Assembly (NCBI RefSeq): GCF_007004135.1
Contig: NZ_VJMG01000019.1
Span: forward strand, 1-46,430
DNA: 46,430 nt
Origin: Affinirhizobium straminoryzae
Lineage (GTDB): Bacteria; Pseudomonadota; Alphaproteobacteria; Rhizobiales; Rhizobiaceae
Direction of reading: 5' to 3'
Shown: one piece after another, positions 8,987 through 16,848 of the stretch
Position numbering within the stretch: position 1 is the stretch's first letter
How the letters are laid out: the number at the start of each line of letters is the position of its first letter
The notes under the pieces: model-generated
The model's input: only the letters and a program-made list of their open reading frames with translations
Told to the model about the DNA's origin: nothing
Database searches by the model: none
Translations under genes and position numbers: made by a program

Positions 8987-9505
8987 TCAGGGAATTCGCT
9001 TCGCTTCATACAAGCATTTGCGCAGAAGAGTGTGGATGTTGAAACGCCGCTTGATACGGCTGAACGCCACCTCGCGCGAATGGCAGCCGGTGATGACTAG
9101 ATTGACGTCGGCAGTGATACCAGACGCCGGATAGAGGTAGAAAAACACAAACTGATGTGTTCCGTCTTCGAGCCGGTGGATGCGGCCTGGTGCGACATCG
9201 ATCACTGCAAAGTTCATAGCCCGATTACGATCCGCCGACTCCCAAGAAAAGTAGTTCTGCTCGATCATACGATGGGCAAGCTCAGGCAACCCCAGCGAGA
9301 ATGCATATCTGTCTTCGTTGAACAGGCGCGGCTTGCCATTTTCATCGAACATGTCGTGCTGCCCGTGGTCGCAGCCGGTCGATATGGTATGCAAACCGAA
9401 CGAGATTGCGACACGCAGATCGGCGCCGTCTTTCCCTTTGCCCAGGACGGTAACAATCACCTCGCGCAGATCACGTTTGATACCGGCAATCTCAATTTCG
9501 TTCAT
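8987..9505 (-). CDS. Conserved-looking hypothetical protein
   Basis: A 172-residue soluble protein without signal peptide or membrane segment. I do not recognise the family. It has a mixed composition typical of a folded protein and a His/Cys/Asp-containing middle segment (TGCDHGQHDMFDENGKPRLF, about residues 43-62). The C-terminus is basic (SRIKRRFNIHTLLRKCLYEAKR). The stop codon abuts the bidirectional terminator, which supports a real transcription unit. No partner gene is evident. Confidence 0.6.
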   Translation of the reverse strand: MNEIEIAGIKRDLREVIVTVLGKGKDGADLRVAISFGLHTISTGCDHGQHDMFDENGKPRLFNEDRYAFSLGLPELAHRMIEQNYFSWESADRNRAMNFAVIDVAPGRIHRLEDGTHQFVFFYLYPASGITADVNLVITGCHSREVAFSRIKRRFNIHTLLRKCLYEAKRIP

Positions 9506-9614
9506 GGCTACCTACCACTTCACGCTGTGGCGTAGGCAGATATGTCCTTTTTGACAACCGGCATACCTGGCCTTCACGTTTCCTGTGTCTGCGCTGCTCT
9601 CAGCGAGACCTAAG

Positions 9615-9724
9615 GGTGCTCTACAAGCACCGTCGAGCTGCAGCTTCGCATACTCCGACGTCTTGCCCGATCCGTTACGACCGCCGAGAATAATGCAGCT
9701 GGGCTAGGGCAAAGAGTTCAGACC
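9615..9724 (-). pseudogene. Relic of a zeta-toxin-like P-loop kinase
   Basis: Directly downstream of the 55-codon gene on the minus strand, one frame encodes SCIILGGRNGSGKTSEYAKL, a Walker A motif of the zeta-toxin type. The frame is preceded by an in-frame TAG and degenerates within about 25 codons of the P-loop, so only the nucleotide-binding N-terminus survives. Zeta toxins phosphorylate UDP-N-acetylglucosamine and are normally about 200 residues or more. The gene is dead. Confidence 0.5.
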
Positions 9725-9892
9725 TCAGGCGGCAGATACGCGCTTGCTCTGCGCGTGTTTCGCCTGATCCTCGGCTTGATTTTTAAGGTCACGAGCGGAG
9801 AGCGGCAGGCCCAAACGACGGCTCTCGGCAATCGCTTCGCGGCCGATCTGCTTCAGGCCTTCCTTGTTCTCGTCAAACTTCTTCAAGAGCAT
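9725..9892 (-). CDS. Small charged protein, possible orphan antitoxin
   Basis: A 55-residue frame starting MLLKKFDENKEG, with AGGAG eight bases upstream of its ATG. It is hydrophilic and helical, rich in Lys, Ala and Glu, and ends in a basic tail. It sits immediately before the zeta-toxin relic on the same strand, where an antitoxin would be expected, so it may be the surviving partner of a broken toxin-antitoxin pair. The family is not recognised. Confidence 0.5.
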   Translation of the reverse strand: MLLKKFDENKEGLKQIGREAIAESRRLGLPLSARDLKNQAEDQAKHAQSKRVSAA

Positions 9893-10102
9893 TTGCGGTC
9901 TCCTAGAGAAAGGATATAGCGCAGAGCAACCTCATCCGCAAATCAGGGATTTGCGATTTAGCGAGACTCTCCCAAAAAGGACAAATCAGGCGCCAGATGA
10001 AGGCGCCAAGCGACGCGATCAAGTTGCGGATATGCTCTTTTCGCGTGTGGAAAGAGGATGGTACCCTTTTGAATCCGTTGCACCGAAAAGGATGATCACG
10101 CC

Positions 10103-10450
10103 ATGACAGACGAAGTAGTCGACCTTTCAAAATCGCTGGTTTGGACTGTCGGAATGATCACGCAAGCCGGTCCTGATGAACGTGAGAGAGTAGCCAATGC
10201 TTATCGCGAAGCGCGGGACCTGGTTGCGCAGATCCCCAAAACCGACGAAGGCGCACGGCCCCGTATTGTCGCTTGCTTTCAGCGCTCGGATGAATACCGC
10301 GCTGTCGAAGATATAGCCTGCGTTGGCTGGATCCTGACGGCGATCGAGGAACGCGTCAATGAAGGCGACCTTCCCGATTGGCGAAAGCTTCGTAAGGTCG
10401 TGAAGAATGCGGTGAAGCTCCTATCGGACCCTGCCCCGACGCTTCACTGA
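10103..10450 (+). CDS. Hypothetical protein (115 aa)
   Basis: A soluble, mostly helical, acidic protein with no recognised domain. An AAGGA sequence lies about twelve bases upstream of the ATG. No operon partner follows; the next 190 bp are noncoding. The function is unknown. Confidence 0.5.
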   Translation: MTDEVVDLSKSLVWTVGMITQAGPDERERVANAYREARDLVAQIPKTDEGARPRIVACFQRSDEYRAVEDIACVGWILTAIEERVNEGDLPDWRKLRKVVKNAVKLLSDPAPTLH

Positions 10451-10644
10451 CTGCAGTCAGGGCCGGCACACATCTGATAGTTAGACATCGCTTTTGGCCT
10501 GATGATGCGGAACTGTTTTGGCGGGGGAAGTCGATCCCGGCTTCCGCTTCGCGGCGCTATGCTAAGCCTCCTGCGGCTTCCCTTTATCCGTCAAAACCGT
10601 GTCGAGAATTCCCGCTTTCCCGCCCCTTAAGGAGGGTCGGCGCT
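10451..10644. other. GC-rich leader-like noncoding region
   Basis: No gene is supported. The sequence resembles the long leaders elsewhere in this window, with short CTTCGC-type repeats and a small hairpin AAGCC/GGCTT at about 10564-10579. It ends in a perfect AAGGAGG upstream of the frame at 10645. Confidence 0.35.
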
Positions 10645-10812
10645 ATGCTGAAAGCTCCGATGTTCTTCATTGTCCTTCTCGGATCTCGGACTGGCGCCGA
10701 TCGATCCGAGCGGATGTCTTCGCCAGTAGGGCGCGAGAAAGGACGCCGCATGAGCGCCGGCTGTTCGCCAAAGGCGGCCGGCGCGCGGCGGAAACCAAAG
10801 CCAACCCGCTGA
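10645..10812 (+). CDS. Possible small basic protein (55 aa)
   Basis: An ATG nine bases after AAGGAGG opens a 55-codon frame. It begins with a hydrophobic stretch (APMFFIVLLG) and ends strongly basic (GARRKPKPTR). The strong ribosome-binding site is the main evidence. Composition is otherwise GC-driven and the product is not recognised, so this could be a translated leader or a chance frame. Confidence 0.35.
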   Translation: MLKAPMFFIVLLGSRTGADRSERMSSPVGREKGRRMSAGCSPKAAGARRKPKPTR

Positions 10813-10845
10813 GTGCTATGGCGCGGCTTTCGCCGCGACATTCGG

Positions 10846-11379
10846 TTACTGCCTTCCGTTTGTCCGGGGCTCCATGGCCCTCACCAGGTCATGCACCATC
10901 TTCAAGGTCGTATCGTCGAGCTTTTTCAGGTGGTCGACCGTTTCCTCCATCAGCTGGTCTCTCAGGGCTTCGCGTGACTCGGCTTTGGAGTGAGAGGGCT
11001 GTTCGTTGACGAGAGGATCGAAAAACTCTTCCGGGGTGATATTCAGGACCTCGAAAACGTGGAGCAGGCGTCCGACTGTCATCAAGGAGGAGGCGTTTTC
11101 GTAGCGGGCGTAGGTAGCCTCCTTCACCCCTAGCAGCATAGCGACTTTGGCTTGCGCAAGTTGTCGATCGGTTCGCAGGTCACGTAGCCTTTGCGCGACA
11201 AGCAGATCCAGTTGCCTGAGGTCGATGATCTTTCCGTCGAGCCGTTTGCGATAAACCGGATGATCTTTGTCTGGGTCTACAACGCGTTCAAGTCCGAGAT
11301 AGCTTACCCACTGCTCGAGTCCGAAACCTGCCATTGCCGCCAACCACACTGGAATTTCATCGTTGTTCCTCCGGGACAT
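10846..11379 (-). CDS. XRE-family (Cro/CI-type HTH) transcriptional regulator
   Basis: A 177-residue protein with a central helix-turn-helix at about residues 60-118 (LVAQRLRDLRTDRQLAQAKV, then LGVKEATYARYENASS and LLHVFEVLNITPEEFF). The N-terminal 55 residues precede the DNA-binding domain, as in some plasmid regulators. The C-terminus is helical and charged and may dimerise. The start at 11379 has only a weak ribosome-binding site; a GTG about ten codons in is possible. Its targets are unknown. Confidence 0.8.
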   Translation of the reverse strand: MSRRNNDEIPVWLAAMAGFGLEQWVSYLGLERVVDPDKDHPVYRKRLDGKIIDLRQLDLLVAQRLRDLRTDRQLAQAKVAMLLGVKEATYARYENASSLMTVGRLLHVFEVLNITPEEFFDPLVNEQPSHSKAESREALRDQLMEETVDHLKKLDDTTLKMVHDLVRAMEPRTNGRQ

Positions 11380-12058
11380 TTAAAGATGGTGCCTCGAAAG
11401 TCTACCCTGGATAGCTGCTTTGGCGCATCGCTTGGCGACCCCGCTCTATGCCTTCGGCACGGAGCCAGCAGGCGCTGTCTCCGCCCATTGGGGTAACGAT
11501 CGGTTGCGCTGCGGCTTCGCCTTCAATCACATGCATCTTGGGCAAATATCGGTTCGGAACATTTACAGCTTTCCGCAATCGACCCATATTGCCCGCTTAT
11601 CAGGTCAGGTCGTGGCAGATCTCTAGCCCTTTTCTGTCATGTGCCTACGGAGGCCGCCCTGCCTCGTATCGGGGCGGCCTTTCCCCTCCCCTACTGCTCT
11701 TCACAGGAATCAGCATCAGCGGTTTGCCGGCCTAGGCCAGGATAAAGCAGTGACGCCGGAGGCGTCCTGTCTGTTTCTTTGATGAGGGAAAGAGGAGCAC
11801 TGCCCCCTCTCCCTCACAAGGGGAAAAAACGGTCTCCCCGTCCTTCCTTCGCGCAGCCTTGGGGCAGCGCTTTGTGCAGGAGCGCCGCTGACACGACGCC
11901 CTTTCGGCTTTGCCTCGGGCGGGCGAACCCCCTCCGTTTTTATCCCCTTGCCACCCTCTCCCCCGCTGCTCCGCGCGAACTCGGGAACAGGAGCGGGGCT
12001 CCTGCCCACGAGGGGCACGAGAAGACCGCTTCGCGGAATTGGGGAAAGGGTGAGAACT
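11380..12058. other. Long noncoding region: terminator plus gene leader
   Basis: About 680 bp without a supported gene. It contains a strong rightward terminator at 11651-11682. A GC-rich leader then precedes the gene at 12059, including the perfect hairpin CAGGAG-CGGGG-CTCCTG at 11988-12004. A 61-codon minus-strand frame (11402-11587) has no recognisable features. Confidence 0.4.
11651..11682 (+). terminator. Intrinsic terminator-like hairpin
   Basis: AGGCCGCCC at 11651-11659 pairs perfectly with GGGCGGCCT at 11672-11680, followed by a short TT run. No rightward gene ends just before it, so it may close an unannotated small transcript or insulate the next unit. Confidence 0.55.
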
Positions 12059-12514
12059 ATGACCACAACCGCAACCGTTTACCTGCTGGACCCGGAAGCT
12101 GGAACCATTCAAGCTGCACAGGTCGCAGCACCTAGCGCATTCTCTCAGACCTACGGGCTGATTGGATGCCAGCTTGTCGAGGTGGTGCCATTCGACACGA
12201 ACCACGTTCTTATCGTCGATGAGGAGGGTTTGCGGGACGGCTTGACCGCCTTCACCGTCTTTGACGGCTACCCGCAGCCATTGGCTGGAAAGATCGTTCT
12301 TGCCAGCCTGGACGGCGCACATGTCCTACCGCCGCAGATCAGCATTGAGGAAGCAGCGGCCCGCCTGAACGTCTGCAAGCCGGTTCTTGATCCGGTCTTT
12401 GCCAAGGCAGACGAGCATTCCCCCAATGGGGTCATTCTGGGCGGCGCCTTGATCGGGTTCCAGACCCGTATCACCCGCACTCACCCAACCGTCATGGCGG
12501 GGGTAGTCCGATGA
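12059..12514 (+). CDS. DUF3846-like hypothetical protein
   Basis: The first ATG after a GAAAGGGTGAG purine-rich site, giving 151 residues. The segment QTYGLIGCQLVEVVPFDTNH followed by VLIVDEEGLRDGL (about residues 28-60) resembles the DUF3846 pattern found in phage and plasmid proteins of unknown role. It is the first of a row of five genes on this strand and overlaps the next by four bases (ATGA), so the two are translated together. Its function is unknown. Confidence 0.65.
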   Translation: MTTTATVYLLDPEAGTIQAAQVAAPSAFSQTYGLIGCQLVEVVPFDTNHVLIVDEEGLRDGLTAFTVFDGYPQPLAGKIVLASLDGAHVLPPQISIEEAAARLNVCKPVLDPVFAKADEHSPNGVILGGALIGFQTRITRTHPTVMAGVVR

Positions 12515-13509
12515 TCATCGCTGTTGTCGAGGACCGCACCCTGTCCATTCTCGCCGGAACCTTTGCCGCGACCATCGCGGCGAAGGACATCGAACATAGC
12601 TTCCATGCCCTTACTCATTTTCCGGAGCGGCGCACCCTTTCCGAACTGGAAGGGCTGGCAGAGCGCCTGAACGGCTTTGCCACCTACATGGTGGAGCTGT
12701 GGGAGCAAGCAAAACTGCCCCTGCCGGATGCTGAACTAGAGGCCTTTGCTCGCCGTCATGTCGAGATCACCGCCAAGTATTGGGCAGCGGAAGGCCGTTG
12801 CATGAACTGGTTCATCACCGGACCTGCGCGTTTTCCCGTCGCCCGCAATGAAAAGCGGATGCGAGTTTCAGACGCCCGCCGTGCTGACATCTCAGCCCAT
12901 ATCGCGACTGCGAAAAAAGCAGTGAAGCGCAAGGCGTTTCCCCACGGGACCGGTGACGAGCCGATCCGAGCCAGTGACCCGGCAGCCATGCAGCGCATCG
13001 CCTCGCGGATTGAAGATCTGGCACTGTCCATCAACCGGATGAAACGGGCGAATGTCATCATTCGCCGGATGGAGAAGGATCAGGCGAGCGAAGCCGACAT
13101 TCTGGCCCGTGTGGTGGCCGAAACCGGCATGGACGAGGAGAGGGCATCGCGTGGCGTTACCCTTGCCCCGTGGCAGAACCGACGCGGCTTTTCCACCACC
13201 AACACTCGCGCCGAACTGCGCCGCATGCAAACCCGCCTTGCATCGCTTGCTGCGATGAAGAAGCGCGGCGACCGCGCCGAGGACGTCGAGACGGAGGCAG
13301 GAGCCGTCACGGTCAAGGAAAATACCGACATGGCCCGCATTCAGTTGCTGTTCCCCGGCAAGCCGGACGAACAGACGCGGCGCACCCTGAAATCTCACGG
13401 GTTCCGCTGGTCCCCTTCGCAGGGGGCTTGGCAGCGCAACTTGAACGAGGCCGGACGCTATGCGGCCAAGTGCGTCTTGAAATCGATCAGCGGCAACAGC
13501 GCCGCTTGA
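12511..13509 (+). CDS. Plasmid hypothetical protein with C-terminal nucleic-acid-modifier-like module
   Basis: A 332-residue charged cytoplasmic protein. The N-terminal 120 residues are helical, and a long basic helical middle (about 120-260) follows. The last 60 residues contain RIQLLFPGKPDEQTRRTLKS, then HGFRWSPSQGAWQR and RYAAK. This C-terminal pattern recurs at the end of many phage and plasmid polyvalent proteins. It is coupled to the preceding DUF3846-like gene. I cannot assign a function; protection or processing of incoming DNA is a guess from context. Confidence 0.65.
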   Translation: MIIAVVEDRTLSILAGTFAATIAAKDIEHSFHALTHFPERRTLSELEGLAERLNGFATYMVELWEQAKLPLPDAELEAFARRHVEITAKYWAAEGRCMNWFITGPARFPVARNEKRMRVSDARRADISAHIATAKKAVKRKAFPHGTGDEPIRASDPAAMQRIASRIEDLALSINRMKRANVIIRRMEKDQASEADILARVVAETGMDEERASRGVTLAPWQNRRGFSTTNTRAELRRMQTRLASLAAMKKRGDRAEDVETEAGAVTVKENTDMARIQLLFPGKPDEQTRRTLKSHGFRWSPSQGAWQRNLNEAGRYAAKCVLKSISGNSAA

Positions 13510-13537
13510 TCAGCCCCGGAAAACAGAGGATCCCCAC

Positions 13538-13984
13538 ATGAATAAGCAGATTTTTACAGTCATGGAGTTTTCCGGCCGAGGCGACGCCATGTTCGGCGGC
13601 AGTGCCGCCGACTGGAGCCTATATACCCAAGAAGACGGCTCAAACGCTTTCATGAGTACAGCCGACGCGCAGCGCCGCCAGTTGGTGAAAGCCTATTTCC
13701 CGACCAAGAAGGAGGCAAGTGAGGCCGGAGAGGCAGCCAGTCAGCGCAAGGGCCTGATTTCGGCCTTGCCTGTTCGGCGCGTTGACGAGATCCCCTATGC
13801 GCAATTGCGCTGGATTGTCGGAAACATGCACGTTGGGACCAGCGATGACGACTTGAAAGCCGATATCAAGGGACGCGCGAAGTCGGGCATGGTGGAGAAT
13901 GCCGACCTTCTGGCGCAGGCGTGCGCCTATGCACTGGCAAGCCACCGAGCCAATCAGGGCTTGGTTGCTCATTTCCGGCTTTAG
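13538..13984 (+). CDS. Hypothetical plasmid protein (148 aa)
   Basis: Third gene of the rightward row, starting 28 bp after the previous stop, with AGAGGA about ten bases before its ATG. It is soluble and alpha/beta in character, with no recognised motif. The end of the gene (TAG) is eleven bases from the next start, so the genes are almost certainly co-transcribed. Confidence 0.6.
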   Translation: MNKQIFTVMEFSGRGDAMFGGSAADWSLYTQEDGSNAFMSTADAQRRQLVKAYFPTKKEASEAGEAASQRKGLISALPVRRVDEIPYAQLRWIVGNMHVGTSDDDLKADIKGRAKSGMVENADLLAQACAYALASHRANQGLVAHFRL

Positions 13985-13994
13985 GAGGCGAAGC

Positions 13995-14231
13995 ATGAAA
14001 AGCAACGGCCAGCGCCGAAGCGTTGAGGTCTTCGACACGCCCTCCGGTTTAGGCGGGAGCCACACGGTTGAGGTTGTCGAGGACCTTGGAAACAATAAGG
14101 TCACGGTGCGCGTCTGGTATGGGCGCGCCACCGCGGCAGGTTGGGAAGCGTGGAAGGATTGGGACGGCTACCGCTTTGCGACCGACCGCGCCAGCCTGAC
14201 CAACAAGCGGTCAATGCCGCTGTTCAAATAG
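13995..14231 (+). CDS. Hypothetical small protein (78 aa)
   Basis: The ATG at 13995 follows TAGGAGGCGAAGC, an excellent ribosome-binding site, so a longer in-frame opening upstream is disregarded. The beta-rich sequence (HTVEVVEDLGNNKVTVRVWYG, split here as HTVEVVEDLG and KVTVRVWYG) suggests a small SH3-like or OB-like fold, by eye only. It is the fourth gene in the same row. Confidence 0.6.
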   Translation: MKSNGQRRSVEVFDTPSGLGGSHTVEVVEDLGNNKVTVRVWYGRATAAGWEAWKDWDGYRFATDRASLTNKRSMPLFK

Positions 14232-14277
14232 GACCTGGGCCGCATTTCGATGCGGCCCGACATCAGGAGGGACACCA

Positions 14278-14583
14278 TTGAGCCGCTACACCGTGACCGT
14301 GAAAACCGACGAAGAGACCGACGAGAACGCCGTAATCGGCTATGATGCGCCGTTGTGTACCTTCTTTCTGCAGGCATTTCCCGATGAGGAAACCGACGAA
14401 TATGCCCTGTGGTTCGGGACGCTTCTTGAGCAGCACCCAAGCCTTGAATCAATCATCGCGAGCGCGCGCCGTTTTGGCTATGAGATCGAAGGGCTGTCAC
14501 AGAACGCCATCGTCGCCATGACAAAGGAAGCAGAAACGCCGACGCCGCCAAGCCTTGGTGAGCGGTTAGGATTGGTACGCTGA
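14278..14583 (+). CDS. Hypothetical acidic protein (101 aa), TTG start
   Basis: Starts at TTG 14278, seven bases after a perfect AGGAGG; no ATG fits. It is strongly acidic in its first half (KTDEETDENAV, FPDEETDEYAL), with a repeated DEETDE element at about residues 10-15 and 36-41. Such an acidic surface is seen in some DNA mimics, but no family is recognised. Last gene of the row, followed by a terminator hairpin. Confidence 0.55.
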   Translation: MSRYTVTVKTDEETDENAVIGYDAPLCTFFLQAFPDEETDEYALWFGTLLEQHPSLESIIASARRFGYEIEGLSQNAIVAMTKEAETPTPPSLGERLGLVR

Positions 14584-14734
14584 CAATTGTTGGATGCTTT
14601 GTTGCGGGGTTGGTTCGGAAGAACCGGCCCCGTAGCCATTTTGGCAGTTGCGAACCTGGCCGCATCGAGCGGGCTGCGGTCCGCCCGAAGGGAGCCCATG
14701 CCCCTCCCCTCGGCTCCCCTCCCGCCCGGCATGC

Positions 14735-14755
14735 CGCCGCCGTTGGCGGCGCTTT
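14735..14755 (+). terminator. Terminator of the 12.06-14.58 kb gene row
   Basis: CGCCGCC-GTT-GGCGGCG forms a seven-pair stem with a three-base loop, followed by CTTT. It lies 150 bp after the last rightward gene and just before the opposing gene's stop. Confidence 0.6.
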
Positions 14756-14766
14756 GATCATCTCGC

Positions 14767-15123
14767 TCAGGAGGTTGATCGAATCGGGCGATCCGCCAGC
14801 AGTGAACTCATTTCCTTGGCGGAAAGCGTGCCTTTGGTTGCGATCAGATAGGCCGCGAGATAGGTCAGCTTCAGGTTAGCCTCTCCGTCGCCCTTCGGCT
14901 TATAGTTGATGATGGCCTGGCGGCGTGCCGCCGCCCTTTTCCCCCCTTGAACTGCCGATGAATGCTGATCGATCAGCTCACGAAGGGAGGGTTCTTCTCC
15001 CGTCGCACTGGCTGCGATCTCCGTTCCCACTTTCCTAGACGTGGGCAATGCCGGAGCCGTTTTGGTGCATTGAGCGGCAATTGCTTCACGGGACGAACGC
15101 GAACTGGATGACGACAGTAGCAT
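14767..15123 (-). CDS. Hypothetical protein (118 aa)
   Basis: A leftward gene divergent from rcgA. The N-terminus is serine-rich and low in complexity (MLLSSSSSRSSREA). The C-terminal half (about residues 65-118) is a helical, basic-then-neutral segment (AAARRQAIINYKPKGDGEAN, then LTYLAAYLIATKGTLSAKEM) that could be a small helix-turn-helix-like fold. Its divergent position next to rcgA makes a regulatory role for the rcg genes conceivable, but nothing proves it. Confidence 0.5.
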   Translation of the reverse strand: MLLSSSSSRSSREAIAAQCTKTAPALPTSRKVGTEIAASATGEEPSLRELIDQHSSAVQGGKRAAARRQAIINYKPKGDGEANLKLTYLAAYLIATKGTLSAKEMSSLLADRPIRSTS

Positions 15124-15216
15124 GGTGGATGCCTCACCGATCTAGTTGCATTGGGGATCGTCTCAGACCATCAAATCGTCCACAACGCACGATAGGATAC
15201 GAAACAAGACGAAATC

Positions 15217-16848
15217 TTGGGCTGTAAGTCATTGGAAAAAAACGGTAAGATTTTTGTTCCTCCGCCGGCGGATGGAAGCGATTTCAAGGAACTGTTCAAG
15301 AAAATGGCTGCTGCGGGTGCCGGACGCCCCTTGGGTGAAGACGGTTTTCCCCAAGGCCCGTGGACGCCGGAGCTACTGGCGGATGCCATCTCAAAGATCG
15401 ACGCCAACCGTGTCGGAGTGGATCTTCGCACCGTCCAGCTCTGGTTTCAGGAGAATGACAAAGGCATCAGCCCGGCCAACATTCGCTGGCTGGCACGCAT
15501 CTTCGGTTGCGACGATCGCGAGGCGACGAATGAGTGGCTGAATGAGCTCAGCTCGGCCCAAGCGCGCCTGACCGCCAGGCGGCGAGATCAAAAGAAGACC
15601 GGCGGCTCGACTGCGACTGCCCTGCGTGTGCCTGACACGTCAGCGCCAGAAAAAAACCAGGTTCCTCTAACGCCCGTCGTCTCGGTAGACCTTCAAACCA
15701 AGCCAGCGGAGCGGCCAAGGGGTTTGGCAATCAAGACCGAGGCAATTTTCTCGCATGGATCACATCTGAACTTGCCGGCCTGGATCTTCGCCGGTTCGTC
15801 CGCCCTCGGCTTCCTCTCTTACATTTTGGGGATCCACAGCATCACCTATGTGCGCTCGGATGGTATCGAGAAGCAGGTTGGCTTCCTCTGGGCACCGAAC
15901 TGGACCTTCCTGTTCATGGTGCTGTTGCCATTGTTTTTCGCCGTCGTCATCGAGCTTCTGGGTTTCTGGAAGCATGATGGCCGCCTCAGGCTACTGGCGG
16001 AGGCTGATCGTGTAAGAAGCAGCGACGCCTGGACGCTACATTTGCAGGCCAACTCACAGGCCTATTGGGCAGTTTTCCTGATCTGCATACTATTCGCGGG
16101 CGTGGTGCAATGGATCGGCGTGCAGCTTATCCCTCTGCTTGAGCAAGCGCAGGATTTTGCCCCAAGCTGGGGGACGATCGGTATCATCAGGCCGGATATC
16201 CTATCCACGCCGGCGGCAATCGTGTTTACCGCCCTTGCCTATCTCTACATGTCCACAAGCTTCTACCTGCTGTTCGCCGGCCTGATCCTGCTGCATACGA
16301 TCATCCATGATCTATGGAAGCTTAAACGCGGAACTGAACTCGTTGGCGAGCAGAGAGCCTGGCCGGACACCAGTGAAATCGGTCTGCGGATCATGCGCGG
16401 GGTCTTCAGATGTTCCGTGCTCGTCGTCCTTGCCGCCATCTGCATGAAGGCACAAAGTGCCTATCTTGCATCGCAGGGCCCGGATTTCGTGACATGGCTG
16501 GTCCGCGATGTCTGGGCTGCGCTGGCAGATTACGACGATGGAGATAGGACCTTCGATTACATCATGCCCACACACTACAGCAGCTTGCTCGTCGTGCTTT
16601 CGACCTGCAGCGTCTTTGTGTATGGAGCAATCCGCTTGGGGGATGATAGGCGGCTTCGTTCCCCCCTGTGGAAGATGTCTGCGGTGATCGGTTTGCTTTT
16701 CGTCTCATACATGTTGATCGACGCGTTCGATGGTTTCTCTGTTTTGCTAATCGTTACCGCACTCATTGCGACCTATGGTCTATTTGATCCGGCGTTTGAG
16801 CCAGCTTGGCGTGCCCGTGAGATAAGAGGCGACAGCCGTGTTTCATAA
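15217..16848 (+). CDS. rcgA: RcgA-family putative transporter (conjugation modulator)
   Basis: A 543-residue protein. The N-terminal 120 residues are soluble and HTH-like (WTPELLADAISKIDAN, then VDLRTVQLWFQENDKG and IRWLARIFGCDDREA). The rest has roughly eight to ten membrane helices, for example PAWIFAGSSALGFLSYILGI, WTFLFMVLLPLFFAVVIELL and MSAVIGLLFVSYMLIDAF. RcgA and RcgR are proteins described as affecting conjugative transfer of rhizobial plasmids; the tandem membrane protein plus alpha/beta hydrolase matches that pair. The start is a TTG with a weak ribosome-binding site; an ATG at 15304 is an alternative. It overlaps rcgR by 11 bp. The family call rests on architecture and gene order recalled from the literature. 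Confidence 0.75.
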   Translation: MGCKSLEKNGKIFVPPPADGSDFKELFKKMAAAGAGRPLGEDGFPQGPWTPELLADAISKIDANRVGVDLRTVQLWFQENDKGISPANIRWLARIFGCDDREATNEWLNELSSAQARLTARRRDQKKTGGSTATALRVPDTSAPEKNQVPLTPVVSVDLQTKPAERPRGLAIKTEAIFSHGSHLNLPAWIFAGSSALGFLSYILGIHSITYVRSDGIEKQVGFLWAPNWTFLFMVLLPLFFAVVIELLGFWKHDGRLRLLAEADRVRSSDAWTLHLQANSQAYWAVFLICILFAGVVQWIGVQLIPLLEQAQDFAPSWGTIGIIRPDILSTPAAIVFTALAYLYMSTSFYLLFAGLILLHTIIHDLWKLKRGTELVGEQRAWPDTSEIGLRIMRGVFRCSVLVVLAAICMKAQSAYLASQGPDFVTWLVRDVWAALADYDDGDRTFDYIMPTHYSSLLVVLSTCSVFVYGAIRLGDDRRLRSPLWKMSAVIGLLFVSYMLIDAFDGFSVLLIVTALIATYGLFDPAFEPAWRAREIRGDSRVS

